Counted from the stretch's first letter, positions 25,291-44,932 are shown. The stretch: 64,000 bases of DNA from Antennarius striatus (GCF_040054535.1 NC_090791.1:16951827-17015826); one strand, 5' to 3'. Made by a program: numbers and translations. Notes: generated from the sequence alone by a model not told the origin.

Positions 25291-26340
25291 TTGCCTTTGG
25301 CTTTGTTTGACAACAGCTATGTGTTCTCTGCGTAACTGAATTCAGAGTGAAACTGAAGTGAGGTGAGATTCTTAAGAGAAAGACACAGATGCTTTGAGAA
25401 ACCTTCCCATGAGCACCTCAGAGGCTCATTTTAAATACTCACGTATCAACCTTAAGAAGATGAATGAATGAATAATAAAGATAATGGAACGCGTGATCAA
25501 ACTGTAGCAACCTTCTGCCCCTTTATCCAGCTTTCTTTAGTTGATTGGTTGATGAATTCATGTTGATAGAAGAACATTACAATACAATGTCTATCAACAT
25601 TTTCTTACCTTCCCAAAAATGTCTGAAAGATAATAGTCATAATTATTTTGTTTCCCCTTCAGTTATTTATTAAACCAATACGCTGTTGTTTTAATCCCAC
25701 AAAAAAGTTCATCTTTACATTTAGTCATGAATTATAGTATGGATTTTGTTGTTGTTTTTCCCTCCCTTTGCAATGTTTGCCAAAGCCAATAGATGGCTAA
25801 ATGTTTTTCACTGAATTTATTTCATTTCTTTCACATGACTTTTGTCAACAATTAAGTTTATCTTACTTTTTATAAATTTTGAACATTTCCCTGCAATATT
25901 TTCTGTCATTTCAGAGTCTTCCCCACCTCCCTGCACACATTCAAGCTCCTCCTCCTCACCTGTGTTTTCTCAGTCACCTGTAACCTAGCCAGTCAGTGTC
26001 CACCCAACATACAGTATATTCTGCTCAGCCCTCAGTTCTCGAACAGATTGTTAGCGTTCATGCTACTTTCCACCATTTATATTTTCTGCCTTAATACCTT
26101 GTACTGATCCCGCCTGATCCCTGGACTCTGCTTGTTGCCTGCCCCTTGTAGGATTTGTTTGCCTGTTTGGACTGATTGCGTGTTATTCTGAAACACCTGC
26201 CTTCTCTCCTGTCATGCTTTTTGGTTCAATCTGCCTTTTATGAGAAATGTGACAGTTTTCTAAAAAATTATATCTAATTCTAAATGCCCAGTGGTACCAT
26301 TTCCAATACATTTCCAATGATGTTCAATTTACAGTTTATA
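25291..26340. other. Intergenic, nothing recognised
   Basis: AT-rich sequence without a recognisable exon, RNA or repeat family. Confidence 0.45.
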
Positions 26341-26344
26341 ACAG

Positions 26345-27480
26345 GGGTCTCAAAGTCACATTACCTTAGGGCAACAAGAAAGAGAGTCTGGGTGAGGCTG
26401 AGTCTCATCATATATTCTACAAAAAACACTTTTCATCATTATGAGCAGCTCTTAAATTTCCATGGATTCTTCTGAACATGAACTGGCATGAACATGAACG
26501 CAACGTTGAAGAACATGAACATATCTTCTGAACATGGCATCTCTCGCCTACTTCTTCCCGTCAGTGACCTGGCAGCATTTCCTCTTACGTAGCTAAGCTA
26601 CATTTGGCTTGAGGGAAGAAGCAGTTGAGACCCTCAGTATGCGTTGAAGACGATCATCAGTAAGTCTGGACCTGTATTTGGACTTTTTGATGCTCAAGGT
26701 GGAGAAAAACTTTTTCACGTGCTCCCAAAAAAGACACATGGTCCACTTGAACGTTTGAGAAAGATCAGGGAAGTCAAGGGGTCAATTCTCTCAAAAACTG
26801 TCCAAGCTCATCTATTTTTCCGCTCAACTCCCTGAACTTGGCTTTGACGTCAGGGTTTTACTGCAGGTAAATGATGTCCATTTGAAGCACAGGAGTGGAA
26901 TCTTGCACATCAAAGCAGAAGGTGTCCGAAAAAAAATGGTTAAGTAGCCCTGTGTGTTTTGAAGTCTGCAAATCTGTGATCCAATTTCTCCTCTATCTTC
27001 AAAATGGCATCAACATACTTCCTACCACTGCAAGTTGTGCCTGAATCTACAAGGGCCTTGCATGCTGGTAAATGGAAGAGGTTTGTCTGAGAGAGCCTGG
27101 CTTTAAATAACATAATTTTTGTGAAGAATGCTCGCACATTGTCATTGGTAGCCACCAGCAGCCTCTGGCCTTGTAGCTTCTTATTCAGTAAATTCAGTTC
27201 CTGTTTGACGTCAACAAAAAAAGCAAGCTATGTCCAGGAGCCACTGTAGATCAATTAGTATAGGAACAGCCAACCCATCCTTCTCCATGAAGGCTTTCAC
27301 TTCTGCTTTCAACTCAAAAAAATCTCTCCAAGATGTTTCCCCTGCTGAGCCAATGTAAGTCTGAGAAGTTGAGCACATCCTCATATTCTGACTCTATTTC
27401 CAGTTAAAAAGCACAGAAGTGTTTTAAGCCTCTGGATCTGATTTGGTTGATGCAATACACAGTATGACAAACATCACATT
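26345..27480 (-). mobile_element. hAT-derived transposase remnant
   Basis: A hAT-like terminal motif (CAGGGGTCTCAAAG) at 26344 is followed, on the minus strand, by broken peptide. The best piece is 27155-26940: NDNVRAFFTKIMLFKARLSQ, then YVDAILKIEEKLDHRFADF. This arrangement is typical of the hAT transposase-like region of GTF2IRD2/FAM200/SCAND3-type genes. Stops and frameshifts show decay. Confidence 0.6.
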
Positions 27481-27869
27481 GTCAAACTTCAGGCATTTGC
27501 TGCAAAGAGATAAGGGTTCATGTCTTTTGTGACGACATGAAAATCATGACTTGTAGATGGGAGAAGATGGTAGAGTGAAAAATGGAGACTGCTAGTTGGA
27601 CGTTTACTACAAGCTGGGAAAGTTGGACATTGTTATTTACTTAGTTTATCATCAGTGATACGTTCCAGCCAACACTGATGTTTCCTTGACTATAGCAGAG
27701 GTGGTAGGTCCCCTCTGAGCCCCCAGTCTGACTCAGAAGTGGAAGGAAATCTGACTGGGTTTCCCCATTGGAAGTGTGCTGCCCTCTGTGACATCATCAA
27801 CGGAACATCTGTGTTGGTTGTTAATCCCAATCAGATTCCTCATGATAACACAAAAAAAAAACATACACA

Positions 27870-28000
27870 ACATGTCTGTGTAGGTTCTCACTTATCCAAA
27901 GCTGTTTAAATCAATCCACTGGACTTTAAGTTCAGAACTGAAGAAGCTTCTTGGATGAGAGGTGAAACGTCTTCAACCAGCTTTGGATATCATACACAAC
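27870..28000. repeat. Interspersed repeat ('GAGAGGTGAAACGTCTTCAA' motif)
   Basis: Contains 'gaagaagcttcttggatgag' followed by 'aggtgaaacgtcttcaacc', a stretch common in fish interspersed repeats, flanked by short inverted 'ccaaagctg' / 'cagctttgg'. Family not named. Confidence 0.4.
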
Positions 28001-28709
28001 ATCAAGTGCAGTTCATATAAAACACACCAGCAGCACTAGTATTAAATTTTTACACTGTCCTGCAGGGGGAGGTGAGTGTCAAATCATCTGTTTTTGTCTG
28101 GAAATATTTTATTTGTATAGCTATTCATTTACAAGCACACCACATGCATCAAAAGGGAGACCTCAGAGCTTTCTGTCTTCTGACATACAACAGACACACG
28201 TATCGATGTTCGTATTCACCAGACGTTCAAAGTAAAATCTCATTCAGACACAAGAACAAAAGAACCACAAAGAGTACAAATATGCAACTAAATACATTTT
28301 ACATGGAAAATTTAAATTAGACTCACAGTTTGGAAGAAGAGTTGTCATGGGTAAAGAAGACGAAAACATGAGAATAAATCAAGAAAATAAGGTATGCACA
28401 ACACAAAAGAAGTTTAGTGGCCAAATAGATATTAATTACATAAATACACATTAACATTACTACAGTCAACTGGGATCATTTCAACTTTGAAACAAGAACA
28501 TTGATTACATGAAAGGCAGTGCAGCTCACCAAAGTAAAAACAGCCAGTTATTAAAGGAGAAATCCATCACTTGTACACTTTTCAATTCATAAATAGGCCG
28601 ACTCAGCCTGGGAGACCAGCAGGTTGTGCTGTCACAGACCTTGAAGAAACATCTTGGTGATGTCATCAGGTAATTTAAATTATTTCAGATTTGAATGTCA
28701 AGACATTCA
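28001..28709. other. Intergenic, nothing recognised
   Basis: No exon or repeat family seen between the repeat at 27.9 kb and the palindrome. Confidence 0.4.
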
Positions 28710-28948
28710 ATAAACACGTAATGCTTTAAGATGGAAAAACTAACTGATCATTACAAAACTAAACTGCGTAAAAAATTCCTATTAATCAATTAAATTTATT
28801 AAAGTGAACTTTTAATATATTAATTCTTGAGTCATTCATATATTAAAAGTTCACTTTAATAAATTTAATTGATTAATAGGAATTTTTTACGCAGTTTAGT
28901 TTTGTAATGATCAGTTAGTTTTTCCATCTTAAAGCATTACGTGTTTAT
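28710..28948. repeat. Perfect long palindrome, 111-bp arms
   Basis: 28710-28820 and 28838-28947/28948 are exact reverse complements with a 17-nt spacer. I checked the arms base by base. They are AT-rich and contain no coding signal. It lies about 100 bases beyond the 3' end of the synaptotagmin gene. Confidence 0.9.
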
Positions 28949-29048
28949 ACTTCTACTTATACTAGTCATTCATGGAGTGTTGGGGTTTTGGCAGTGGACA
29001 GGTTGAGTCTATATATATGATGGTGCATTCACTTGTGTGTGAGTTGGT

Positions 29049-34347
<5,299 letters not shown>

Positions 34348-34352
34348 CGCCG

Positions 34353-36182
34353 CTGTGACAAGGACAAAGAAGAGCAGAATGGTTGGCAGCTTGGAAGTCA
34401 CATCAGGAGACATTTAAACTCTGAAGCCCTGCAGCTCACAGCAGCTCTCTGTTCAAAATTCATTGTACATTCACTTTTGCAAGCATTGCAGAAACCTATC
34501 CTCATCAAGGGCAAAGCATTCTTTCATTTATCAGGGTTTTATTGAAACAGAAGTAGACATGTTTCCAGAAATGTACAGGAAATCACGTCATCATTTCACG
34601 CATAATAGTTGGCTAAATTAAATAGAAGAGCAAAAAATTATCACCTTAGTTTTTTTTCTTAAATTTACATAGTTGCTTTTTTATTCATACATTCATCTTC
34701 TTGAGGATAAGACGATCACAATTAAGCTGGCGTTTCATCTAGGGTTTACCTTAACTCTCGCCCATAACAAGGTTAAGAAATATTTTATGATTTACTTTTT
34801 TACTCTTACATCTACGTACATGTGCACTTTAAACCATTAACTAGTCAAATTATTATGTATTTGCGTAATCTGTTGGATGATGAGAACCTACACAGACAAA
34901 TATTGATGCAAAAATGACAGAATTAAGGATTTTACTGCACTACAAAGGCAAAGAGCAGTATCTGTAATCTTCATGAAAAACTATTTTTTTGATCAATTGA
35001 TTTCATCCTGATGTTACATTTTTTCTTATATGTAAATTTATCCTTTCAGCTGATTTATTTGTCCTGCTTCTGTTTGTTTCCTCCTCCTTTGCTGCTCACT
35101 GCTGTTCCCTCTTTAACTAAAATTCTAAATGGAATTCAGCCATCTTTTATCATTCCAATTTGTTCATTTTCTATTTTGTGTCAACAGGAATTTACATTTC
35201 CAATCCCCACATTCAAACATCTTCATGTCCGTTTTATTTTTCGCTGACGCATATTGTGACTTTCCTTCAGTGTGACACTAGCATGTAAAGGTGTATGGAT
35301 TGTAGATTAATAGGCTTCGTTTATCCTCTCTTATAAATCTGCCGATAACCTGGAATGAAGCGAAGAAAAAAATTATTCCAAAGTAATTTTGTGCCCTTGT
35401 GAGGGTCCAGTGCACACTCACACAATGACATTTAAACACAACCAGGCCTCAGCCACGACACACACTCAGTGGCTGTGTGACGATATAACAAGATTAATTG
35501 CCAAAGGTAATCCTTAAATCCATCGGCTTAAACAAATTAAGGACAGTTTGCCTGATGGGCCGCCTCCCCTTTCTCATCCCATCCCTCTGTCACACTTCCT
35601 CCAGTCCTCTACTGTCTGTCTCTCATGTCTCATGACATCCATAGAAAAACACATAAACAAACATACTAGATTTGCGAACTGGAGACTGATCTCTAAGTGC
35701 CAGGCTGCATTTTATTAACACTTTCATTTCCTCGAATTGAAGCACAGGATTAGAGAGTGAATTGTGTGTGTGTGTGTGTGTGTCACGGCCTGTCTACATA
35801 TAAACATTATGTGTGTGAAACATGCAGACTATCAGGGGAAAAACTAAGGTACTTATTAAAGCACATTTCTTCTTCTTCTTCTTCATCCTCTTCATGATAT
35901 TTTACTGATTGTTTTTATGAATGTAAAAACAAATAACTTGGAATTAACAAAAATGTCTTTGCTCTCTTTGCTTTATTTGTGGTAAGGAAGGCAACGAATG
36001 TTTGATTAATAAGCAATGGACATACCACTAAACATTGAACAATGTTGAACTTCGACAGTTGTCAGGGATCTTAAAATAAATCTATCTTCATCTTCTTCTA
36101 CTTCTTCTCCTTCTCCTTCTCCTTCTCCATCTGACCAGCAGAGGCGCTGCTTTCCCGCTATAATTCATTCAACGAGTCCTGA
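34353..36182. other. Upstream flank of syt5, no gene seen
   Basis: Probably holds the syt5 promoter and any 5'UTR exon, but I cannot place them. A short TG tract lies at 35765-35782 and a (CTT)n run at about 35868-35885. Nothing else recognised. Confidence 0.45.
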
Positions 36183-36540
36183 CTGGGGCGGCACGGTGGC
36201 GCAGTGGGTAGCGCTGTCGCCACACAACGTGGCGGTTTCGGGTTCGAGTTCCGCTCTGTGTGGAGTTTGCATGCTCTCCCCGTGTCTGCGTGGGTTCTCT
36301 CCGGGTTCTCCGACTTCCTCCCACCTCCAAAAGCATTCGCTCCAGGTTGATTGGCCGGTCCCAAATTGCCCATAGGAGTGAGTGTGTGCGTGGTTGTCTG
36401 TCTTTGTGTGTGGCTCCGCGGTGCACTGGTGTCGTGCCCGGAGTGTCCAACGCCTCACGCCCTATGCCAGCTGGGATAGGCTCCAGTTCCCCGTCACCCG
36501 CTGCAGCGGATAAAGCGGCAGAAAATGGATGGATGGATGG
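36183..36540 (+). mobile_element. SINE-like repeat, best copy in the window
   Basis: Head GGGGCGGCACGGTGGCGCAG with GTAGCGCTGTCG (A-box-like), 'cgggttcgagttccgc' (B-box-like), TCTGCGTGGGTTCTCTCCGG, 'gcgtggttgtctgtctttgt' and the tail 'ctgggataggctccag', ending in (GGAT)n. Other pieces lie at 1388, 9390, 14405, 16705, 24460, 45780 and 55190. Confidence 0.8.
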
Positions 36541-36559
36541 TTCCTGACTAGCATGAGGA

Positions 36560-37290
36560 CCTGGTGTGGCGGCCCACGGTGCAGGCAGTACTGGCCCAGT
36601 GCTGACGTCTGGGACTAGATCGCTTGCTGTTTTTAATGGACCTGAGAAACGACAGACTGAAAGATCTTTTGTCCCAGAGGAGACCACAAGATTTTAAATC
36701 ACTCCATTGGTTTTTAAAGGAACCTGTTAACAGAGGAGGATTTTTCAATGTAAGATCTATTGCAGGAGCATCAATGGAATCCAAATTCATCACGGCTAAA
36801 ATCTCCAACGTTGAATGCGTGGTGGAGATCTGTGGGACCCACCCTGTCTGACGTTGCTGCTCTGTCCTCGGCTGTGGGTGTGACCTCAGTGAGGCTCATC
36901 GGAAGACTGTTGAGGAGCTGGAAGAGCCGACTCACCCCACAGCAACTGACTTTGATAGATTTGTATTGTACAGGTCTTTTAAACCCAAATCATACTGATC
37001 CTTTCCCCGAAGAGTTTGTCTCTTTGCTCCAACGACTCTGTGTCAGACCCGATCAGCCTCAGTAATGGGAAAACATGTATAAATTGATGGTAATGATTTT
37101 AAACAATGATAAACTTAAAGATCGGGATGACAAAACATGGAGGTTTCACTGTGGTCTGGCAATGGGTGTGAGCCCTTCATGGGAGTCTTTCTACAAGCCG
37201 CCGTTAACAAAGAAGGTTGGGGATCTCCAATGGAGGATTTCATATGGCGTATATTGTATTATATGTAAAAGTTGTCATTTACCTCAAGGG
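36560..37290 (+). mobile_element. L1/Tx1-like LINE, ORF2 C-terminal fragment
   Basis: Frames read SDVAALSSAVGVTSVRLIGR, LTPQQLTLIDLYCTGLLNP, then, shifted, NDKLKDRDDKTWRFHCGLAM, WESFYKPPLTKKVGDLQWRI. This resembles the C-terminal part of fish Tx1-type ORF2, the same clade as the fragment at the left window edge. It is broken by frame changes. Confidence 0.65.
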
Positions 37291-39200
37291 TTTGTGACAC
37301 AACCATTAGCTTTAGCACAGCATGAGACTAGAAACACCAAGACTACTGTGAAAATGTGCGAATAAAAACACACTATTCACATTCTTAAACTCACTAAACA
37401 CCCGTTAGGTAAGGAGTGACTCAGATTCTGGTACTGTTGCATTGGACTTTTGCTCTGTTTACCTGTGCTCAGCTAAACTAACTGGAGGCTCATCCTTCTG
37501 GTTGAACTCATAATTCACACTTTTTCTCTCGAAGCTGCAGATTATTTCCAAAAGAGCTGAAAACTGATTTCTAAATTACAGTTTAAATGAATTAAAATGA
37601 AAATAGAGATTTATTTGAGTCCAGAGCACATCTGTACTCAAGTACATTTAAGCCATAGATGATCTGGATTTGCCATTTCATTTGTGATAACTTGTAGAAT
37701 CCGCTGCTTGTATTTTTCTCTATTTTTTTTTAAATGTTTGTGTTAATTTCCAACTTTACAAAAGCCCCAAACACCTCCAACAATTTCCAATGCCAATGTC
37801 GATTCCCAGTGTAAGCATTGTGAGGTCACGGTTTCATGAGACACACAATCAGAGACATCATATGCTCTGTCAGAGTAAATACCTGTAGTGTTGTGGAGGT
37901 GACTGCATGTGAACACAGTCTGGAAATAGAACTGCATTAGCATCCTATAATCCAATTAACTAATCTTCTCTCAACTATAGAAAAACACCTCCTCTGCGCA
38001 TAAAATAAAATGTTTTTCCTTGTCACTCACATATTATCCAATTAAAAAAGAATGTCACATACACAGCATTAAGTTATAAAATCCAGTAAATGAACAGCAA
38101 CTTTGCCCCACGAGTGAGAATTGCTGCATCTTATTTAGAGCATGGCTGAAACACATGGTGACAAAAAAAAAATAAAATAAACTGCAACTGAAATGAGCTG
38201 TTGATGGATATATACAGTAGAAACTTCATTATAATAAGATTCATTATAAAGTTAATTTTAAAGTGAATGCGCAAGTTTTTTTGATGACAAGTTTGAAAAA
38301 GCAGAAAGAACAGCTTTCTTTTCTATTTTATTTTATTTGTACGCGAAACCCTTCGACTTTTCTGAAGGTTAGAGTGAGAAATCTGTAAATAACTGGGTTT
38401 AGCTGTAACGGATAAAATCATGGCTGTAATTCAAAGTAAAAACAGAACTCACCCCTTTTGGTGTCAGGCCTTCTTGGATTTTTGACTTTTAAGGATTTTA
38501 ATTTATTTTATACTTGTACATCTGAATGTCCTCTGGATGAATCCACCACCACTGACTGATGAGGACTCCGTGTCAAAATCTCCCCTCTTGCTCTCCCTTC
38601 CCCTCCCCCATTCTGTGCTAATCTCCACAATATCCCTTCTCTCGACTTACCGTCCGCTGTCAGCTCTACTGCTAACAGCCAACTAGTCCAACAGTGAAAC
38701 AGGAAATCATTTTATTCCACAATCCTGACATAAAGTTCAAGTATGACAGTGACATTGGTGAACCGGTAGTGAATTACAGACTCACTATGAGAGACAGGAT
38801 CATTTGACTACACTTTGTGGTTCATGTTAAATGGAATTATCAGATCTGAAAACTCAGCAATCATCAATATAATTATTTGTTTCACTTACAATACTGGGGT
38901 ACAACCAGCCGTCCCCATAGAGGAATGTCAAACTTCAATAAATAAGATGAAGTCATGTGAGAGATGCACAAATGTTTATTAAGATTAAACAGATCAGAAA
39001 TATTTTGTCACAATTGTTGAAAACACCACACAGGTAGAAGCTCTCAGGAACCTAGATGATCCTCACGTGACACCAGAAAGAGCCCCAACACAACATGAGC
39101 ATTTCCAACCTCAGACTGAACAGATTGGATAGAGAAGGATTGATTGACAGCTGGACGAGAAGCAGGCTCAGAATTTAAATTATGTTTTGCCACATTTACA
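37291..39200. other. Intergenic, nothing recognised
   Basis: AT-rich. The last part (38940-39207) is the duplicated 3' flank of the ferritin pseudogene, matching about 43065-43357 downstream of the intact ferritin gene. Confidence 0.5.
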
Positions 39201-39207
39201 CTTGGAG

Positions 39208-39566
39208 TTAGCTCTTGCCTCCCAGGGAATGCTTGTCAAATAAGTATTCAGCCATCTTGTTGTTGGGGGCGTCCATACGTCTGAGGTTGGTGATGTAGTC
39301 TCCCAGCTTCTTGATGGCCTCCACCGGCTCATTCAGGTAGTGGGTTTCCAGGAAGTCACACAGCTGAGGATAACAATATTGGTTTGGTTGGTAAGCATGA
39401 TTTAAGGTCACGCTCGGACCACATTTCAAAATCAGAGGACTTATGTCAGGATCCTGGTGTTCAGTAGCTAATTTGTGGAGCTCCAACACAACCTGATGTT
39501 CTTCTCCAGCTGCAGGGCATTCTGCATGGCTTCCAGCCCGCTCCCCCACTCTTGTCTCGTTGGCTT
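39208..39566 (-). pseudogene. Ferritin pseudogene (exons 3-4 only)
   Basis: Partial duplicate of the gene at 43358-44795. The last exon (39363-39208) still reads [20 protein letters not shown] to [12 protein letters not shown]. Exon 3 (39566-39445) is 122 nt instead of 126: a 4-bp deletion after LQLEKN shifts the frame. The splice donor after it has changed from GT to AT. Exons 1-2, the iron-responsive element and the promoter are absent, because similarity ends at about 39720 in a MITE fragment. It cannot make ferritin. Confidence 0.9.
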
Positions 39567-39869
39567 CTACATGTAACCCCCCACCCTCACCCCACAAGAC
39601 TGATTACTCATGGCAACAAAAGTGTGACTCAGTAGCACTCTGGTCAACCATCACTTCACCTTAGAACTAAACATTAGCTCTGATATCTGATGAGAAGAAA
39701 AACTGAATCTGAATGACCTTTTCCCACGCTCTTATCGACTGTTTAAAGCACTTTTGTGTCTCACTAAAGTCGGGTACCTTAAGTGGGATATGAAATCCCT
39801 ACAATTTAGAAAAACCAAGGAGACACAGCAGCAGATAAATGAAAGACTGAGGAGGATGTATTTACAATC

Positions 39870-40570
39870 TGAATGAAATCCAGAGGAGATCAAACAATTA
39901 ATGAACATCAGAACAGAACATCAGAACATCTGGCCAAGACCGCTCAGATCGCTCAGACCAAAAGCATACTCCAGGCTCCAGAGACAGCTGCAAACCAGAT
40001 GTGGCAGTGGACAGCCACCAAGACTGCTTCTAAGACTGTTCCAGCGCCGGTCCCAGAGTCTGTTCTAGTGCCGGCTTCCACACCTGCTCCCGAACCTACT
40101 CCCAGCCTGCTCTCATGTCCGAGCCCCGGCCTGCTCCTGAGTCCAAGGCCCGGTTTGCTACAGAGTCTGAGCCCCGGCCTGTTCCCGATTCTGTTCCTGA
40201 ACCCCAGTCTGTCCCCGTGCCTGGACCTCAGCTGGTTCCTGAATCTGTTCCCAAGCTGGAATTCCATTCTTGGGACGTCTGGGGCTGTCCCTTGGCGGGG
40301 GGTACTGTCATGGTTCGGTGTTTGTGCCATGTCACTCTGCCAGGGTGTGATGGGGGGGAGACCGAAGTTATGGACAATGTCTGGTCTCCATACCTGTTCC
40401 TCATCTCAACACCTGTGCCCAAAAAGCCTGAGGCTTTTAAGACGGCTTCTCTTTTGGTTTGGAGCCAGATTGTTTTGTAACTCTGCCTACATGTCTAGTT
40501 TGTTGGACTTCTACAGTTTTCTTGTGTTTCCTGGATTTTTAATTTTTTGGTTAAACTATGAGTGAGAGAT
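39870..40570 (+). repeat. LTR-like repeat with proline-rich spurious frame
   Basis: 40308-40565 starts TGTCATGGTTCGGTG and resembles the stretch 23117-23320 (and its inverted twin 10680-10880), sharing the 'catggttcggtg' start and a 'cttgtgtttcctgg' end. The 230-aa frame over 39873-40562 is low-complexity proline/serine without a domain. It may be the tail of a decayed LTR element; not a gene. Confidence 0.4.
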
Positions 40571-41185
40571 TCTCCACTGGTGTTCTGTATATGGGTCCTA
40601 ACCCTATCCATAACATCCTGAACTGTTTGTGAGGAAGAAAAAAGAAAAACTTTTGCAAGGCTCTGACAAAGTTGAGGGTATTGAGGGCAGTATGAATGGT
40701 TGCTCTGATAGCGTTAACGATAGGGTGCTGCTCCTGCTGTCCTACTGTAATGAGAAGGAATTTGTCATGCCATGACATGTCATGTCATGTTCTGTTTTGT
40801 GGATGACACATTTGTGGTCGGGGAAGTACGGCAGAATTTCCCTTGACTTCCTCCATTCTTGTGCATAGCGACTTCTTTTTTACCTTTCTCGATTCCTTTT
40901 TTTTTTCCCCTTTCATGCTCTCCTGTCTCGTGAAGCAATGTGTAAAGTTGTGTCATATGTTTGTTAGGTTGAACTCGCTACGATTGTTAAATGGGCTTAA
41001 AACGTCCTATAAATGTCTTGTTTCCAACTATACATTACAAAATTTCTGTACTGATGCTATCAACTTTTACAAGTATGTAGAGTTCTAAAAAAATTTGGCC
41101 AAACCAAACTTGTTTTCTTTTCAGTCATATTTATTGTTGATGTTCTACTTCTACTCCAGGTCAATAATCTAATCTTTAGGGATAC
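40570..41185. other. Intergenic, nothing recognised
   Basis: No exon or repeat family identified. Confidence 0.4.
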
Positions 41186-41525
41186 AGTGCACCCTTCGCG
41201 CGTCCACGCTCGCGACTTCACCTCATGTGGATTTTTGGTAGGCAGTCACATGATACCATATGCACATTCTATTGGCTGACGGCATCCAGAAGTGCGCTCC
41301 GTTCCATGAGTCTCGGACTTGCGTGAGACACAAAAGTGCTTTAAACAGTCAATAAGAGTGTGGGAAAAGGTAATACAGTTGGTTTAATGTCAGTACGGGG
41401 AGGGGTCATAAACGTTTAAATTACCGTAAATAATAAGATAAATAGTTTGTCACTCGCAAAATTCGTTAATCACGTGTGGTTTCTGGAACACATTAACCGC
41501 GAGGAACGAGGGCGCCCTGTAATAG
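41186..41525. mobile_element. MITE-like element, inverted copy of 13515-13760
   Basis: Ends 'attaaccgcgaggaacgagg' near 41495-41514 and contains 'ctgacggcatccagaagtgc' (about 41276), both reverse complements of the copy at 13515-13760. Confidence 0.6.
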
Positions 41526-41904
41526 TGTTGAGTATTGAGTTAGATGCAAATATTACTGAAAGACCTGGGATCTTTAACAGTGTGAGACTGCAAATATGGC
41601 AGAAAACATGAAGGCCTCCTGCTGGTTCTCAAGATTTCAAAAAGTAATCTGGGAGGAAGAACTTTCAGCTATCAAACCCTTCGTCTCTGGATCGACCTCT
41701 CAGTTCAGACTCTCTCAATCTTAAGAGAAGGCTTCACATTTTACTTTTTTATAAAGCCTATAGTTGTCACTGGCCAAGGCTGGTCTGTAGTTAGGCTATC
41801 TTTTGTTTTGGTGCTTTCAGCAGACCCTTGTGATAACTAACCCACAGTCCCTTAAGCGTTTACCACAGAGAAACTCATTTCATGGTGATAACACGTAACT
41901 CAGT

Positions 41905-42142
41905 GTCCAAGTGTCAAACATATGGTCCACAGGCCAACACCGGCCCGCAGGATCCTTGGCAAAGAAATTACACTGAAAGTGAGAACAAAAGTATCTGCTA
42001 ATCAAAATTGTCTGCTGAGAGTTGATCTGCTTTTGTCTCTGACATAATACAGGGTAAGATCCAGAATTCAACAGCTGATGGCAGCAGTGCATCATTTTTA
42101 TGTCACCCCTGAACTAAAATGAGTTTGACGCCTCTGGCCAGG
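41905..42142. mobile_element. hAT-like non-autonomous element
   Basis: Left end AAGTGTCAAACATATGGTCC with 'ggcccgcagg', and right end 'atgagtttgacgcctctgg', form imperfect inverted termini of the type seen on fish hAT elements. No coding sequence. Confidence 0.45.
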
Positions 42143-42189
42143 TGGATCTCAATCACTGCAAAACAAAGTTCGACTGATTTTATTGTTTT

Positions 42190-42550
42190 CATTTGCTCCA
42201 GCTGGGTGTGTGTGCGTGTAGAAAGTTTAATGGAATGGGTTTCCATGGCTGAGCAGCTGCATCAAGCTCTACATCACCAGCTTAATGCAAAGCATTGGAT
42301 GCAGTGGGGTCAAGCACGCCGCCACCGGACCCTAGAACAGTGGAGTGATGGATCACGCTTCTCCATGTTGTAAACTGATGGAAGTATCTGGGTTTGCTGG
42401 TTGCAGGGAGAACAGTACGTGGATGACTACACGAAGGTCAAGTAAAAGGAACCCAATGTTTCAGCATAAAACATTTTTGGACACCTTTGTGGGAACACTT
42501 TGGCATCACACAATGCAGATAGTAAACCACCTCTGGCCATTATAGTGGTC
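42190..42550 (+). mobile_element. Decayed DNA-transposon fragment
   Basis: Disjointed frames (VSMAEQLHQALHHQ, NPMFQHKTFLDTFVGTLWHH) resemble a transposase-derived fish repeat, probably Tc1/mariner-related. Stops in every frame. Confidence 0.35.
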
Positions 42551-43357
42551 TTTATATTTAAATTTTTTTTGAAAATTGTCTTTTATATACTGTATTGCCA
42601 ATTCACAGAATTATATTTGATATGGTTAATGATTAGCTTAAGGTCCACATTGGTAGAGAACATTAACAAAATGCTCTGAAATGTTACAGGTTGATTATTC
42701 AACCAGGGATGGGTTCATTTTGAATAAACAGGATCTATGTGGACAGTCTAGACAGACATGTAATTCCATGCTTAGAGTTTTATAAACATCTGATTCTCAT
42801 TAGGTCACTAAAACTGAATTGCTAGTTGCTTTTACTCTGGAAACTGTTATCTTGTAGGAAAACAAGTTCTGCCAGTAACATGATCCTCTGAACTGGAATG
42901 AGGAAAAGTCCTCACCATGCGAAGAACATTCTAATGACCAAACTTCAATGAAAACTTTAACGTGCGATAAAGTTTCACATGTGGATTACCCCTTTTTCTA
43001 TGTGTTCACTTCCCCATCTTGTCAAAGCAGAAATGTCTCATTATAGTTACCAGTTTTTTTTTAAAGTGAATGCAAGTCATGTGACAGATGCAGACAGACT
43101 ACAGAGACCAGCTTAAAATGTTTAATCAGATTAATCAAATATTTTGTCACAACTGTTGAAAACGCCACACAGGTAGAGACTGCTAGGCAACAAAGCCACA
43201 ACTGAGGAATCCAAATCCTCACATGACAAACAGCCTCAACACAACATGAGCATTTCCAACCTCAGACTGAACAGATTGGATAGAGAAGGATTGATTGACA
43301 GCTGGAAGAGAAGCAGGCTCAGAATTTAAATTCTGTGTGCTGCATTTTCACTTGAAG
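42551..43357. other. Intergenic plus ferritin 3' flank
   Basis: 43065-43357 is the 3'UTR and flank of the ferritin gene, duplicated at 38940-39207. The rest shows nothing recognisable. Confidence 0.5.
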
Positions 43358-44795
<1,438 letters not shown>

Positions 44796-44932
44796 TTTAG
44801 CTGGCGGTTCGTACGCTTTTCTTAACAAAAGAAGTAGAAAAATAAAGCTTTATTTTTGGCAAAATTAAATATTTTCTGAGTCTGGAAGGCAAACGAGTAC
44901 GGAAAAAAAAACCTACAGGGACGAAAGGTGAA

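Noticed and set aside
34353-34413. Upstream in-frame ATG extending syt5 with a hydrophobic leader
   Set aside because: A good splice acceptor (tgtcacag) interrupts it, and synaptotagmins of this group have no such leader. Not fully excluded.
36169-36687. 172-aa minus-strand frame
   Set aside because: Lies over a SINE-like repeat and a LINE fragment; the peptide is repeat-derived.
39873-40565. 230-aa proline-rich plus-strand frame
   Set aside because: Low-complexity reading of a repeat that recurs elsewhere in the window. No domain or splice support.
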